NCBI GenBank assembly: GCA_964017185.1
Contig: OZ024871.1
Span: 58,455,226 to 58,519,225 of the forward strand
DNA length: 64,000 nucleotides
Source: Rugalucina vietnamica
Lineage: Eukaryota > Mollusca > Bivalvia > Lucinida > Lucinidae
Direction: 5' to 3'
Of the stretch, positions 10,698 to 24,042 are shown one piece after another (within the stretch, counting starts at the first letter, position 1; every line of letters starts with the position of its first letter). The notes beneath the pieces were generated by a model, which had not been told where the DNA came from, did no database searches, and worked only from the letters and a program-made list of their open reading frames with translations. Made by a program: the position numbers and the translations under genes.

Positions 10698-12936
10698 TTT
10701 TTAGCTCACCTGAGCCGAAGGCTCACAAGGTGAGCTTATAGGATGGCCATGATCCGGCGTCCGTCCGTCTTCCATCGTCTGTCGTCCACAATTTCAAAGA
10801 TCTTCTCTGAAACCGCTTGGCCGATCTAGTTGAAATATTATGTGGAGCCTCCTTGGGTAGTGGCATTTCAAGTTTGATTGCGAAATTTATGTCACATGAC
10901 CAAGATGGCCGCCACGCCCATATATGGTAAAAACCCTTCAAAAATCTTCTTCTCCAGAACCGGTGGGCCGATTTCCACGAAACTTGGTATGTAGCATTGG
11001 GGACTTCAGCCCATCATAGTTTGATAAAATGATGACCCTTGGATGACCTTGACCTATTTTACGGCAAGGTCAAATTTGGAAACATAGGCTTTTGCATGGG
11101 AAAAAGTGAAAACTATGGATTTTTTAGCTCACCTGAGCCGAAGGCTCACAAGGTGAGCTTATAGGATGGCCATGATCCGGCGTCCGTCCGTCCGTCGTCC
11201 GTCTGTACGTCCGTCCGTCGTCGTCCACAATTTCAAAGATCTTCTTCTCTGAAACCGCTTGGCCGATCTAGTTGAAATTTTATGTGGAGCCTCCTTTGGT
11301 AGTGGCATTTCAAGTTTGATCCAAAATCCAGGTCACATGACCAAGATGGCCGCCACGCCCATATATGGTAAAAACCCTTCAAAAATCTTCTTCTCCAGAA
11401 CCGGTGGGCGGATTTTCACGAAACTTGGTATGTAGCATCGGGGACTTCAGCCCATCATAGTTTGATAAAATGATGACCCTTGGATGACCTTGACCTATTT
11501 ATGGCAAGGTCAAATTTGGAAACATAGGCATTTACATGGGAAAAAGTGAAAACTATGGATTTTTTGAAAACTATTGCAGCCTGAGGCCTGAAAAGTGGTA
11601 GATGCAAACAACTAATGGAGTAGATGAAGGTTTGTGATTAATATAGGTCAAGGTCATCTCTTGACCTTGGCCAGTCTGTTGTTCATACACTTTGAAATTG
11701 CTTGGCCAATCAAAGTGAAATTTTATGTGGAGCATCTATGGGTAGGGGAGACGAAAGTTTGATCGCGAAATCCAGGTCACATGACCAAGATGGCCGCCAC
11801 GCCCATATATGGTAAAAACCACTCAAAAATCTTCTTCTCCAGAACCGGTGGGCCGATTTCCACGAAACTTGGTATGTAGCATTGAGGACCTCAGCCCATC
11901 ATAGTTTGATAAAATGATGACCCTTGGATGACCTTGACCTATTTTACAGCAAGGTCAAATTTGGAAACATAGGCTTTTACATAGGAAAAAGTGAAAACGA
12001 TGGATTTTTTGAAAACTATTGCAGCCTGAGGCCTGAAAAGTGGTAGATGCAAACAATGGAGTAGATGAAGGTATGTGATTAATGTAGGTCAAGGTCATCT
12101 CTTGACCTTGGCCAGTCTGTTGTCCATACACACTTTACAAAGATCTTCTTCTCTGAAACTGCGCGGCCAATCAAAGTGAAATTTTATGTGGAGCATCCAT
12201 GGGTAGGGGAGACGAAAGTCTGATAACGAAATCCAGGTCACATGACCAAGATGGCCGCCACGCCCATACATGGTAAAAACCACTCAAAAATCTTCTTTTC
12301 CAGAACCGGTGGGCCGATTTCCACGAAACTTGGTATGTAGCATCAAGGACGTCAGCCCATCATAGTTTGATAAAATGATGACCCTTGGATGACTTTGACC
12401 TATTTTACGGCAAGGTCAAATTTGGAAACATAGGCTTTTACATAGGAAAAAGTGAAAACTATGGAATTTTTTGAAAACTGTTGCAGCCTGAGGCCTGAAA
12501 AGTGGTAGATGCAAACAACTAATGGAGTAGATGAAGGTATGTGATTAATATAGGTCAAGGTCATCTTTTGACCTTGGTCAGTCTGTTGTCCATACACACT
12601 TTACAAAGATCTTCTTTTCTGAAACTGCTTGGCCAATCAAAGTGAAATTTTATGTGGAGCATCCATGGGTAGGGGAGACGAAAGTTTGATAACGAATTCC
12701 AGGTCACATGACCAAGATGGCCGCCACGCCCATATATGGTAAAAACCACTCAAAAATCTTCTTTTCCAGAACCGGCTGGCCGATTTCCACGAAACTTGGT
12801 ATGTAGCATTGAGGACCTCAGCCCATCATAATTTGATAAAATGATGACCCTTGGATGACCTTGACCTATTTTACGGCAAGGTCAAATTTGGAAACATAGG
12901 CTTTTACATAGGAAAAAGTGAAAACTATGGATTTTT

Positions 12937-14956
12937 AGCTCACCTGAGCCGAAGGCTCACAAGGTGAGCTTATAGTACAGTAGTCGAGCCGGCGTCCGTC
13001 CGTGCGTCCGTGCGTGCGTCCGTCCGTCCGTTCACATTTTCAAACTCAAATATCTCTAAGACAACATGGCCGATCGTAATCAAATTTTATCTAAAGCATC
13101 ATTGAGGAGGGGGAAAGGTTGTGTTAGGTTTTGGGCCAGGTCGGATCAGAACTCTGGTTTCCATGGCAACGGATAGCTCCCATAGACTTACAATGGGAAA
13201 AACATATAAAAATCTTCTTCTCTGAAACCACAAGGCCAAGAGCGTTCATATTTTGTGTGTAGCAACGTCTATTGGTCCTCTTCATAAATCCTGCCATACG
13301 TGCCCCTGGGGTCCATACGGGCCCCGCCCCGGGGGCGTCATGATGAAAATATAAAAAAATCTTCTTCTCTGAAACCACAAGGCCCAGAGCTTTCATATTT
13401 TGTGTGTAGCAATGTTTAGTGGTCCTCTATATAAATCCTGCCAATCATGCCCCGGGGGTCAGAAATGGCCCCGCCCCGGGGGTCATTAGCTCCCAAAGAC
13501 TTACAATGGGAAAAACAAAAAAAATCTTCTCCGAAACCACAAGGCCGAAAGCTTTCATATTTTGTCAGTAGCAATGTATAGTGGTTCTCTTTATAAATCC
13601 TGCCAACCATGCCCCTGGGGTCCATACGGGCCCCGCCCCGGGGGGTTCATGGGTAAAACATAAAAAAATCTTCTTCTCCGAAACCACAAGGCCCAGAGCT
13701 TTCATATTTTGTTTGTAGCAATATATTGTGTTCCTCTTTATAAATCCTGCCAACCGTGCCCCTGTGTTCCACACGGGCCCCGCCCCGGGGGCGTCATGAT
13801 GAAAATATAAAAAAAATCTTCTTCTCTGAAACCACAAGGCCCAGAGCTTTCATATTTTGTGTGTAGCAATGTTTAGTGGTCCTCTACATAAATCCTGCCA
13901 ATCATGCCCCTGGGGTCAAAAATGGCCCCGCCCCGGGGGTCATTAGCTCCCATAGACTTACAATGGGAAAAACATAAAAAAATCTTCTTCTCCTAAACCA
14001 CAAGGCCCAGAGCTTTCATATTTTGTGTGTAGCAATGTATAGTGGTCCTCTTTATAAATCCCGCCTACCGTGCCCCTGGGGTCCATACGGGCCCCGCCCC
14101 GGGGGTGTCATGGGAAAAACATAAAAAAATCTTCTTCTCCAAAACCACAAGGCCCAAAGCTTTCATATTTTGTATGAAGCAATGTTTAGTGGTCCTCTAT
14201 ATAAATCCTGCCAATCATGTCCCTGGGGTCAAAAATGGCCCCGCCCCGGGGGTCATTAGCTCCCATAGACTTACAATGGGAAAAACAAAAAATCTTCTTC
14301 TCCAAAACCACAAAGCCCAGAGCTTTCATATTTTGTCAGTAGCAATGTATAGTGGTCCTCTTTATAAATCCTGCCAACCGTGCCCCTGTGGTCCACACGG
14401 GCCCCGCCCCGGGGGGCGTCATGGGAAAAGCATAAAAAATCTTCTTCTCCGAAACCACAAGGCCCAGAGCTTTCATATTTTGTTTGTAGCAATGTATAGT
14501 GTTCCTCTTTATAAATCCTGCCAACGGTGCCCCTGGTGTCCATACAGGCCACGCCCCAGGCATGTCATTATCTACCATAGACTTATAATGGAAAAATATG
14601 TGAAAAAATCTTCTCTGCAACAGCATGACACAAAGCTTGTATATTTGATATACAACATTGTCATGTGTTGCTCTACATAAATCCTGCCAATCTTGCCCCT
14701 GGGGTCAAATATGGCCCAACCTTCGGGGTCATTATAGGACACTGACTTTGTTAGATGATTTTTTCAAGTGAACCAAAATGGCAGAAAAGAGGATACACAA
14801 TCCAGACAAGAGCTCTCCTGCTGATGTAAGTAGGGTTTCAAGGTCACATGACCAAGATGGCTATCATACCCATATATGGTAAAAACCCCAACTACTTTGT
14901 CCAGTGACTTTACTTGTTGGCTCTCAGGTGAGCGATCGTTGCCCCTGGGCTACTTG
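12937..14956 (+). mobile_element. Family A element with a GC-rich short-unit array
   Basis: The 5' palindrome and GTGCGTCCGTCC repeat lead into tandem units of about 150-165 bp. Units alternate 'cttcttctctgaaaccacaaggcc' with blocks rich in GGGGCCCCGCCCCGGGGG-like runs. Open frames up to 212 codons cross the array on both strands, as expected for a stop-poor tandem repeat, and none looks like a protein. The 3' end is the alternative type: CTCAGGTGAGCG, ATCGTTGCCCCTGGGCTACTTG, then TT. The element sits inside the 11126-17688 element. Confidence 0.85.
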
Positions 14957-15965
14957 TTTGAAAACTATTGCAGCCTGAGGCCTGAAAAGTGGTAGATGCA
15001 AACAACTAATGGAGTAGTTGAAGGTATGTGATTAATATAGGTCAAGGTCACCTCTTGACCTTGGCCAGTCTGTTGTCCATACACACTTTTCAAAGATCTT
15101 CTCTGAAACTGCTTGGCAAATCAAAGTGAAATTTTATGTTGAGCATCCATGGAAAGGGGAGAGGAAAGTTTGATCGCGAAATCCAGGTCACATGACCAAG
15201 ATGGCCGCCACGCCCATATATGGTTAAAACCACTCAAAAATCTCCTTCTCCAGAACCGGTGGGCCGATTTCCATGAAACTTTGTATGTAGCATTGAGGAC
15301 CTCAGCCCATCATAGTTTGATAAAATGATGACCCTTGGATGACCTTGAATTATTTTACGGCAAGGTCAAATTTGGAAACATAGGCTTTTACATAGGAAGA
15401 AGTGAAAACTATGGATTTTTTTAAAACTATTGCAGCCCGAGGCCTGAAAAGTGGTAGATGCAAACAACTAATGGAGTAGATGAAGGTATGTGATTAATAT
15501 AGGTCAAGGTCATCTCTTGATCATCACTTTTCAAAGATCTTCTCTGAAACTGCTTGGCAAATCAAAGTGAAATTTTATGTGGAGCATCCATGGGTAGGGG
15601 AGACAAAAGTTTGATCGCGAAATCCAGGTCACATGACCAAGATGGCCGCCACGCCAATATATGGTAAAAACCTTTCAAAAATCTTTTTCTCCAGAACCGG
15701 CAGGCCAATTTCCACGAAAATTGGTATGTAGCATTTGGGACTCCAGCCCATCATAGTTTGTTGAAATGATGACCCTATGATGACCTTGATCTATTTTACG
15801 GCAAGGTCAATTTTGGAAACATAGGCTTTCACATGGGAAAAGGCGAAAACAAACTGTTGCAGCCTGAGACCTGAAAGTTGCTAGATGCAGACAACTAATG
15901 GAGTCAATGAAGGTAAGTAATTAATGAAGGCCAAGGTCATGTCTTGACCTTGGCCCAAGGTTATT

Positions 15966-17500
15966 AGCTCACCTGAGCCGTCAGGCTCACAAGGTGAGCT
16001 TATAGTATACCCATGCTCCGGCGTCCGTCCGTCCATCCGTCGTCCGTCGTCCGTCCGTCGTCCGTCCGTCGTCCACCATTTTCAAAGATCTTCTCCTCTG
16101 AAACCGCTTGGCCAATCAAAGCCAAATTTTACATGAAGCATCTATGGGAAGGGGGAACCAATGTGTATATAAATAATCCAGGTCACATGACCAAGATGGC
16201 CGCCATGCCCGTATATGGTAAAAACCCTTCAAAAATCTTCTTCTCCGGAACCACTGGACCGATTTCAACCAAACTTGGCATGAAGCATTAATGGCTCAAG
16301 CACTACAATGTATATATAAATCATGACCCTATGATGACCTTGACCTATTTTACGGCAAGGTCAACATAGGTCGCGAATGCATTTGAATGGGAAAAATTGT
16401 TAAATTGTCATTTAAAGGAAAAATCTTGCAGAAAATGAGCAGTAGGACTGAATATTAATGATTCTGAAAAACATTGGGCACCAGGGGCTCATCCGCCCCC
16501 ACCCCGGGGCAATATACATGTATATCTCCATAATATTCAAACATCTTCTCCTCTGAAACCGCTTGGCCAATCAAAGCGAAATTTTATGTGAAGCATCAAT
16601 AGGAAGGGGTAACAAATATGTATATAAAAAATCCAGGTCACATGACCAAGATGGCCGCCATGCCCATATATGGTAAAAACCGTTCAAAAATCTTCTTCTC
16701 CAGAACCGGTTGACGGATTTCAACGAAACTTGGCACGAAGCATTGATGGCTCAAGCACTACAATGTATATATAAATCATGACCCTGTGATGACCTTGACC
16801 TATTTTACGGGAAGGTCAACATAGGTCACCAATGCATTTGAATGGGGAAAACTTTTAAAATGTCATTTAAAGTGAAAGTCTTGCAGGAAATGGGCAGTAG
16901 GACTGGATATTAATGATTCTGTAAATTGGACCCCAGGGGCTCATGTGCCCCCACCCCGGGGCAATATACATGTATATTTCCATAATATTCAAACGTCTTC
17001 TCCTCTGAAACCGCTTGGCCAAACAAAGCCAAATTTTAAGTGAAGCATCTATAGAATGGGGGAATCAATGTGTATATAAATAATCTAGGTCACATGACCA
17101 AGATGGCCACCATGCCCATATATAGTAAAAACCCATCAAAAATCATCTTCTCTGAAACCAATAGACTGATTTCAAGGAAACTTGGCGTGAGGCATTGATG
17201 GCTAAAGTACTCCAATGTATATATAAATCATGACCCTGTGATGACCTTGACCAAGTTTATGGCAAGGTCAACATGGGTTGCCTGTGCATCTGAATTGGGA
17301 AAACTGTTAAAATGTCATTTGAAGGAAAAAGCCAACAGGAAATTGGCAAATGGACAGAATATTGAAGATTCTGAAAAAAGAAAATGGCCCAAGGGCTTAT
17401 CTGCCCCTGCACTGGAGTTAAATACCATAATATTCAAACATGTTTATTGGTATATGCAGCTGATCTCAGGTGAGCGTTTACAGGACCATTGGTCCTCTGG
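15966..17500 (+). mobile_element. Family A element, 452-455 bp unit type
   Basis: Complete copy with 5' palindrome (inner stem TGAGCC-GTCA-GGCTCA variant), CCGTCC repeat and three units. The 'gccaa' landmark falls at 16111, 16566 and 17018. The 3' terminus is standard: CTCAGGTGAGCG, GGACCATTGGTCC hairpin, CTCTGG. Nested in the 11126-17688 element with TT duplicated at the junction. Confidence 0.85.
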
Positions 17501-18010
17501 TTTAAATATCAAAATTAATCACTGGGTTTGGAAACTATTGCAGCCTGAGACCTGAAACTTTGCAGATGCAGACAACTTATGAAGTCAATAAAGGTGTGTG
17601 AGTATTCAAGGTCAAGGTCATTTCATTATGACTTAATACTCCAAGATCAGGCTTCAGGTGAGCGTTCTCAGGACCAAAGGTCCTCTGGTTTGAAAGCTAT
17701 TGCAGCCTGAGAACTGAAAAGTGATAGATGCAAACAACTGACAGAGTAGATGAAGGTATGTGATTAATGTAGGTAAAGGTCGATTTTGGAAACATAGGCA
17801 AACATGGAAACATGGGAAAAAGTGACAACTAGGTCTCGGGTAAGCATTTACAGGACCAATGATCCTATGGAAACCATTGCAGCCATAGGCCTGAAACTTG
17901 ACCAAGATGACCGGCATACCCATATATGGAAAAAAGACAACACTTTGTCCAGTGCCCGTGACTGTACTTGTTGACTCTCAGGTGAGCGATCATTGCCCTT
18001 GGGCTACTTG

Positions 18011-18258
18011 TTATTTAGGCCCATGGCGTCAAAAATTTGTCAAATAGTATTATTGGTACAATAACAATGAGCCACAATGATAGTTTAGGCCTGAAATTAG
18101 TTTTTATGGGATAATTGATTTTTAACTGCTTTCATTTTAATGTTTTAATGAAAATTTATGAATATGCAAGTGAGATATTTTCCATTACTTATCATAGAAT
18201 TAAAGGGCTTTGTCTAAGCTTTAAAATTATACCAAGTTCAATGGTCTAGGATAAAAAA
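18011..18258. other. Short non-repetitive AT-rich spacer
   Basis: No ORF, no recognisable repeat. It follows the outer family A element directly and does not match the GGTATACCCCC array that preceded the nest at 8406. Confidence 0.5.
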
Positions 18259-18426
18259 CAGGGGCGGATACAGGATTTCCTGGAAGGGGGGTTCAAAATC
18301 AACAAAGGGGGGTTCGTTTACAACATTTTACATAATTTTTCACAAATCTTCCCATGAAATTGAAAGAATTTGCTTCCAGTGGGGGGTTCAAGCGAACCCC
18401 CCGAACCCCCTCTAAATCCGCCACTG
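18259..18426. mobile_element. Small MITE with CAGGGGCGGAT / ATCCGCCACTG ends
   Basis: Left end CAGGGGCGGATACAGGATTT and right end AAATCCGCCACTG are inverted copies. The interior has G-run/C-run complementarity ('ggggggttc' against 'gaaccccc'). GGCGGATCCAG-type short elements are common in animal genomes and are often assigned to the P-element group; that assignment is from memory. Flanks are A-rich, so the target duplication cannot be read. No coding capacity. Confidence 0.6.
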
Positions 18427-18724
18427 AAAAACAATTGAGATATTTTCAATTTTCTATGTGTACCCCCAGATTAAAACCCAAAAATTGAATATTTAGAGTA
18501 ATTTTCAGATGGCAGAAAAACAGGGTTTGATAGCTTTTCCAATGTACTTTTAAAGAATCATAATATAGAAATTTCCCCTGGGGAGGGAGGGGATATGGGT
18601 AGCTAGAAGACTACTTCCTACCGTTTGTTTGTGTTAAATGACGTTTTTTTAAATTCTGGGGTATCGTAAATAACGTGTAGTTTCACCATTAAAGCTACAA
18701 GCAATGCAAGTCCCCCTGATTTTT
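18427..18724. other. Non-coding spacer
   Basis: AT-rich, with no gene or repeat recognised. It ends at the T run into which the next family A element inserted. Confidence 0.4.
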
Positions 18725-21700
18725 AGCTCACCTGAGCCGTTAGGCTCACAAGGTGAGCTTATAGGATGGCCATGATCCGTCGTCTGTCCGTCGTCGTCCA
18801 CCATTTTTAGCTCACCTGAGCCGTTAGGCTCACAGGGTGAGCTTATAGGATGGCCATGATCCGGCGTCCGGCGTTGTCCGTCATCGTCCACCATTTTCAA
18901 AGATCTTCTTCTCTGAAACCGCTTGGCCAATTAAAGCTAAATTTTATATGAAGCATCTATGGGAAGGGGGAACCAATGTCTTTATAAATAATTCAGGTCA
19001 CATGACCAAGATGGCCGCCATGCCCATATATGGTAAATACCCTTCAAAAATCTTCTCCTCTGGAACCGGTGGACCGATTTCAACGAAACTTGGCATGAAG
19101 CATTGGGGACTAGAGTACTACAATGTGTTTATAAATTATGACCTTTGGATGACCTTGACCTATTTTACGGCAAGGTCAACATAGGTCGCCCATGCATTTG
19201 AATGGGGAAAATTGTTAAAATGTCATTTGAAAGGCAAATCTTGCAGGAAATGGGCAAATGGACTGAAGGTAGGTAATTCTGAAAAAAAATTTGGACCCCA
19301 GGGTTGGTCTGCCCCCACCCCGGGGCAATATACATGTATATTACAAAAATATTCAAAGATTTTCTTCTCTGAAACCACTTGGCCAATCAAAGCCAAATAT
19401 TATATGAAGCATCTGTAGGAAGGGGGAATCAATGTGTTTATAAATAATCCAGGTCACATGACCAAGATGGCCGCCATGCCCATATATGGTAAAAACCCTT
19501 CAAAATTCTTCTTCTCCGGAACCACTGGACCGATTTCAACGAAACTTGGCATGAAGCATTGGGGACTAGAGTACTACAATGTGTTTATAAATTATTACCT
19601 TTGGATGACCTTGACCTATTTTAAGGCAAGGTCAACATAGGTCGCCCATGCACTTGAATGGGAAAAATTGTTAAAATGTCATTTGAAAGGCAAATCTTGC
19701 AGGAAATGGGCAAATGGACTGAAGGTAGGTAATTCTGAAAAAAATTTGGACCCTAGGGGTTGGTCTGCCCCCACCCTGGGGCAGTATACATGTACATTAC
19801 AAAAATATTCAAAGATCTTCTTCTCTGAAACCACTTAGCCAATCAAAGCCAAATTTTATATGAAGCATCTATAGGAAGGGGGAACCAATGTATTTATTAA
19901 TAATCCAGGTCACGTGACCAAGATGGCCACCATGCCCTTATATGGTAAAAACCCTTCAAAATTCTTCTTCTCAGGAACCACTGGACTGATTTCAACGAAA
20001 CTTGGCATGAATCATCAGGGACTAGAGTACTACAATGTGTTTATAAATTATGACCTTTGGATGACCTTGACCTATTTTACGGCAAGGTCAACATGGGTCG
20101 CCCATGCATTTGAATGGGAAAAATTGTTAAAATGTCATTTGAAAGGCAAATATTGCAGGAAATGGGCAAATGCAAATGGACTGAAGGTAGGTAATTCTGA
20201 AAAAAATTTGGACCCTAGGGGTTGGTCTGCCCCCACCCTGGGGCAATATACATGTATATTACAAAAATATTCAAAGATCTTCTTCTCTGAAACCACTTGG
20301 CCAATCAAAGCCAAATTTTATATGAAGCATCTAAAGGAAGGGGGAACTAATTTGTTTCTTAATAATCCAGGTCACATGACCAAGATGGCCACCATGCCCT
20401 TATATGGTAAAAACCCTTCAAAATTCTTCTTCTCAGAAACCACTGGACCGTTTTCAACGAAACTTGGCATGAAGCATCAGGGACTAGAGTACTACAATGT
20501 GTTTATAAATTATGACCTTTGGATGACCTTGACATATTTTACGGCAAGGTCAACATAGGTCGCCAATGCATTTGAATGGGGAAAACTTTTAAAATGTCAT
20601 TTTAAGTGAAAGTCTTGCAGGAAATGGGCAGTAGGACTGAATATTAATGATTCTGAAAAAAATTGGACCCCAGGGACTCATTTGCCCCAGCCCCGGGGCA
20701 TTATACATGTATATTACCATAATATTCATACATCCTTTCCTCTGAAACCGCTTGGCCAATCAAAGCCAAATTTCATATGAAGCATCTATAGAATGTGGGA
20801 ATCAATGTGTATATAAATAATCAAGGTCACATGACCAAGATGGCCGCTATGCCCATATATGGTATAAACCCTTCAAAAATCTTCTTCTCTGGAACCGATG
20901 GACCGATTTCGAAGAAACTTGGCAAGAAGCATCGATGACTCATGTACTACAATGTATGTATAAATCATGACCCTGTGATGACCTTGACCTATTTTAAGGC
21001 AAGGTCAACATGGGTTGCCTATGTATTTGAATAGGTAAACTGTTAAAATGTCATTTGAAGGGAAAAACTTGTATGGACAGTATATTGATTATTCTGAAAA
21101 AAATGGCCCAAGGGCTTCATCTGCCCCTATACTGGGACTATTTTCTATATCATTGGTATATACAGCAGATCTCAGGTGAGCGTTTACAGGACCATTGGTC
21201 CTCTTGTCAAAGATCTTCTTCTCTGAAACCGCTTGGCCAATCAAAGCCAAATTTTATATGAAGCATCTATAGGAAGGGGGAACCAATGTGTTTATAAATA
21301 ATCCAGGTCACATGACCAAGATGGCCACCATGCCCATATATGGTAAAAACCCTTCAAAATTCTTCTTCTCCGGAACCACTGGACCGATTTCAACGAAACT
21401 TGGCATGAAGCATCAGGGACTAGAGTACTACAATGTGTTTATAAATTATGACCTTTGGATGACCTTGACCTATTTTACGGCAAGGTCAACATAGGTCGCC
21501 CATGCATTTGAATGGGGAAAATTGTTAAAATGTCATTTGAAAGGCAAATCTTGCAGGAAATGGGCAAATGGACTGAAGGTAAGTAATTCTGAAAAAAATT
21601 TGGACCCCAGGGGTTGGTCTGCCCCCACCCCGGGGCAATATACATGTATGTTACAAAAATATTCAAAGATCTTCTTCTGTGAAACCACTTGGCCAATCAA

Positions 21701-22601
21701 AGCCAAATTTTATATGAAGCATCTATGGGAAGGGGGAATCAATGTATTTATAAATGATCCAGGTCACATGACCAAGATGGCCGCCATGCCCATATATGGT
21801 AAAAACCCTTTAAAATTCTTCTTCTCCTGAACCAATGGACCGATTTCAACAAACCTTGGCATGAAGCATCGGGGACTGAAATACTACAATGTGTTTATAA
21901 ACTATGACCTTTGGATGACCTTGATCTATTTTACAGCAAGGTCAACACAGGTCGCCAATGCATTTGAATGGGGAAAACTTTTAAAATGTCATTTAAAGTG
22001 AACGTCTTGCAGGAAATGGGCAGTAGGACTGAATATTAATGATTCTGAAAAAAATTGGACCCCAGGGGCTCATTTGCCCCAGCCCCGGGGCATTATACAT
22101 GTATATTACCATAATATTCAAACATCTTCTCCTCTGAAACGGCTTGGCCAATCAAAGCCAAATTTCATGTGAAGCATCTATAGAATGGGAGAATCAATGT
22201 GTATATAAATAATCAAGGTCACATGACCAAGATGGCCGCCATGCCCATATATGGTATAAACCCTTCAAAAATCTTCTTCTCCGGAACCGGTGGACTGATT
22301 TCGAAGAAACTTGGCATGAAGCATCGATGACTCAAGTACTACAATGTATGTATAAATCATGACCCTGTGATGACCTTGACCTATTTTAAGGCAAGGTCAA
22401 CATGGGTTGCCTATGTATTTGAATGGGTAAACTATTAAAATGTCATTTGAAGGGAAAAACTTGTATGGTCAGTATATTGATTGTTTTGAAGAAAAAAATG
22501 GCCCAAGGGCTTCATCTGCCCCTATACTGGGACTATTTTCTATAACATTCGTAAATACAGCAGATCTCAGGTGAGCGTTTACAGGACCATTGGTCCTCTG
22601 G
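18725..22601 (+). mobile_element. Family A outer element split just after its 5' end
   Basis: The first 84 bp (palindrome plus GTCGTC repeat up to 'ccattttt') are separated from the rest by a complete inserted copy. The element resumes at 21207 ('tcaaagatcttcttc'), the expected continuation of 'accattttcaaag'. It ends with the standard hairpin and CTCTGG, then TT. The units are of the 455 bp type. Confidence 0.8.
18809..21206 (+). mobile_element. Family A element, five-unit array
   Basis: Complete copy. The 'attcaaagat' landmark spaces units 455 and 463 bp apart (19351, 19806, 20269). The units are very similar to one another, so the array was homogenised recently. This explains open frames of up to 214 codons that simply repeat the same translated phrase. 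The 3' end is slightly degenerate: the hairpin is followed by CTCTTG instead of CTCTGG. Confidence 0.8.
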
Positions 22602-22700
22602 TTTACAAGTCTACAAACATAGTCCTACATGAAAATCATAAGGGGATTTGTTCAGGCCAGATGGTACCAACCCCCAAAATTTACGGTATTGGCTCAGCCC
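22602..22700. other. Spacer after family A element
   Basis: Non-coding, contains 'ggtaccaac' phrases loosely like 5100-5110; nothing else seen. Confidence 0.3.
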
Positions 22701-23635
22701 CTGATTGATTGATCAGCTTGTGGTAATCGGCTGTTTATTCCCAAATGGTAGTTGAAGCAAATTTTATGTTTTTCTTATCAGAAAGTACATTACATTAGCT
22801 TACAAACACGAATCTAAATTTATTTCTCTAGTGTTTCTAATTTGCAATTTCCAGGCCTTCAGAAAGAGGGGGTCTTAGTAAGACTGCTTAAAAGCTATGA
22901 CTGTTCAATAAATTCTCCAAAATGAAAAGATTTGCATTCGTTTCATCTTGTTAAAAATGTTAACATCACTGCATACTAAACAAATACAGAGTACTTTCCA
23001 AATTTTATGCGATAACACTGCGACTTATGGACAATTTCTGTGATTTTCATGCAATTTTTTCAACAGTTATATAAATGGTTCAGGTTACATGACCAAGATG
23101 GCAGCCGTGCCCATATATTGTAAAAATTTTCTCCGGAACCGGTGGACTGATTTCAACAAAACATCAGGGACTCTGGCCCATCATAGTTTGTATAAATCAT
23201 GACCTTGGGTTGACCTTGACCTATTTTACGGCAAAGTCAATTGCATAAGAGGACCAGTGATCGATCAGGGACCAGTGATTGATCAGCTTGTGGTAATTGG
23301 CTGTCTATTCCCAAACGGTAATTGAAGAAGATTTTATGTTTTTCTTATCAGAAAGTACATTACATAGTTTACAAACATGAATTTAAAATTTCAATAGCAT
23401 TTCTTATTTGCAATTTCTAGGCCTTCAGAAAGAGGGGGTCTTAGTAAGACTGCTTAAAAGCTATGAATGTTCAATAAATTCTCCAAAATGAAAAGATTTG
23501 CATTTGTTTCAACTTGTTAAAAATGTTAATATCAGTGCATACTAAACAAATACAGAGTACTTTCCAAATTTTATGCGATAACGCTGCGACTTGTTGACAA
23601 TTTCTGTGATTGTCGTGCATTTTTTTTCAACAGTT
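22701..23635. repeat. 570 bp-spaced direct repeat flanking a family A fragment
   Basis: Copies at 22701-23066 and 23271-23635 share 'gatcagcttgtggtaat' (22711 and 23281), 'gaaagagggggtcttagtaag' in part, and the ends 'ttcaacagtt'. Between them, 23067-23270 is a family A fragment with the GTTACATGACC block and the GACCTTGACC segment, matching 4860-5088. The arrangement looks like a tandem duplication of fragment plus flank. Non-coding. Confidence 0.75.
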
Positions 23636-24042
23636 TCTTATTATTTTTACAGAATTTTATGCATTTCACCTAGGTCTTTTCTTTGCTCTATTTCCTTAAA
23701 CGCGCTGTTAATTTCCAGATTGTGTTTGATTTGAAATGATAAACAATAATTATTCTTTCCGAAAATGGACTTACCTTCCAAGTTGGCCTCTTGTTTATGA
23801 GAGAAAAGGGTGGTGATCAATCACTGGTTCAACCGATTCACACTATACGATGGTGCATGTGATAAAATGACGCCACAGAGAACGTGACACAACTATGTCA
23901 TAAAGTGGCATATTGTAAAACATGCATAAGGTTCAAGCTTGGACATGGTATGCAACAAATTTAACAATACATGCTCAAATGGATTTCTGATGCGAAAATT
24001 TATCAAACATATATTTTTGATCTATCACCGGTCCTCTCATCA
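23636..24042. other. Non-coding AT-rich stretch
   Basis: No ORF or recognised repeat; possible outer flank of the minisatellite-bearing element that follows. Confidence 0.4.

Larger units (their letters stand above)
11126..17688 (+). mobile_element. Family A middle element, itself carrying two insertions
   Basis: Pieces are 11126-12936, 14957-15965 and 17501-17688. The sequence picks up mid-unit after each insertion: 'atggattttt' joins 'tttgaaaac', and 'ttatt' joins 'tttaaatatc'. Units are the roughly 465 bp type of the window's first element, and the 3' end is CAGGTGAGCG, hairpin, CTCTGG. The second junction, compared with the uninterrupted 'gtcatttaaatatc', again shows TT duplication. Confidence 0.8.
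10703..18010 (+). mobile_element. Family A outer element, interrupted by nested copies
   Basis: The 5' end at 10703 runs to 11125 ('ctatggatttttt') and resumes at 17689 ('ttgaaagctattgcagcc'), so the two pieces join exactly within one unit. Its 3' end is the alternative type (ATCATTGCCCTTGGGCTACTTG, then TT). Removing the inserted block 11126-17688 leaves an element of about 745 bp. No protein coding potential. Confidence 0.8.

Noticed and set aside
14042-14680. A 212-codon frame in the GC-rich array.
   Set aside because: It translates the same repeated phrase in tandem; similar frames exist on the other strand, so it is a by-product of the repeat.
19914-20558. A 214-codon frame with repeated MTKMA..MPLYGKNPS phrases.
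   Set aside because: It spans homogenised family A units whose period is nearly a multiple of three; no domain and no start context.
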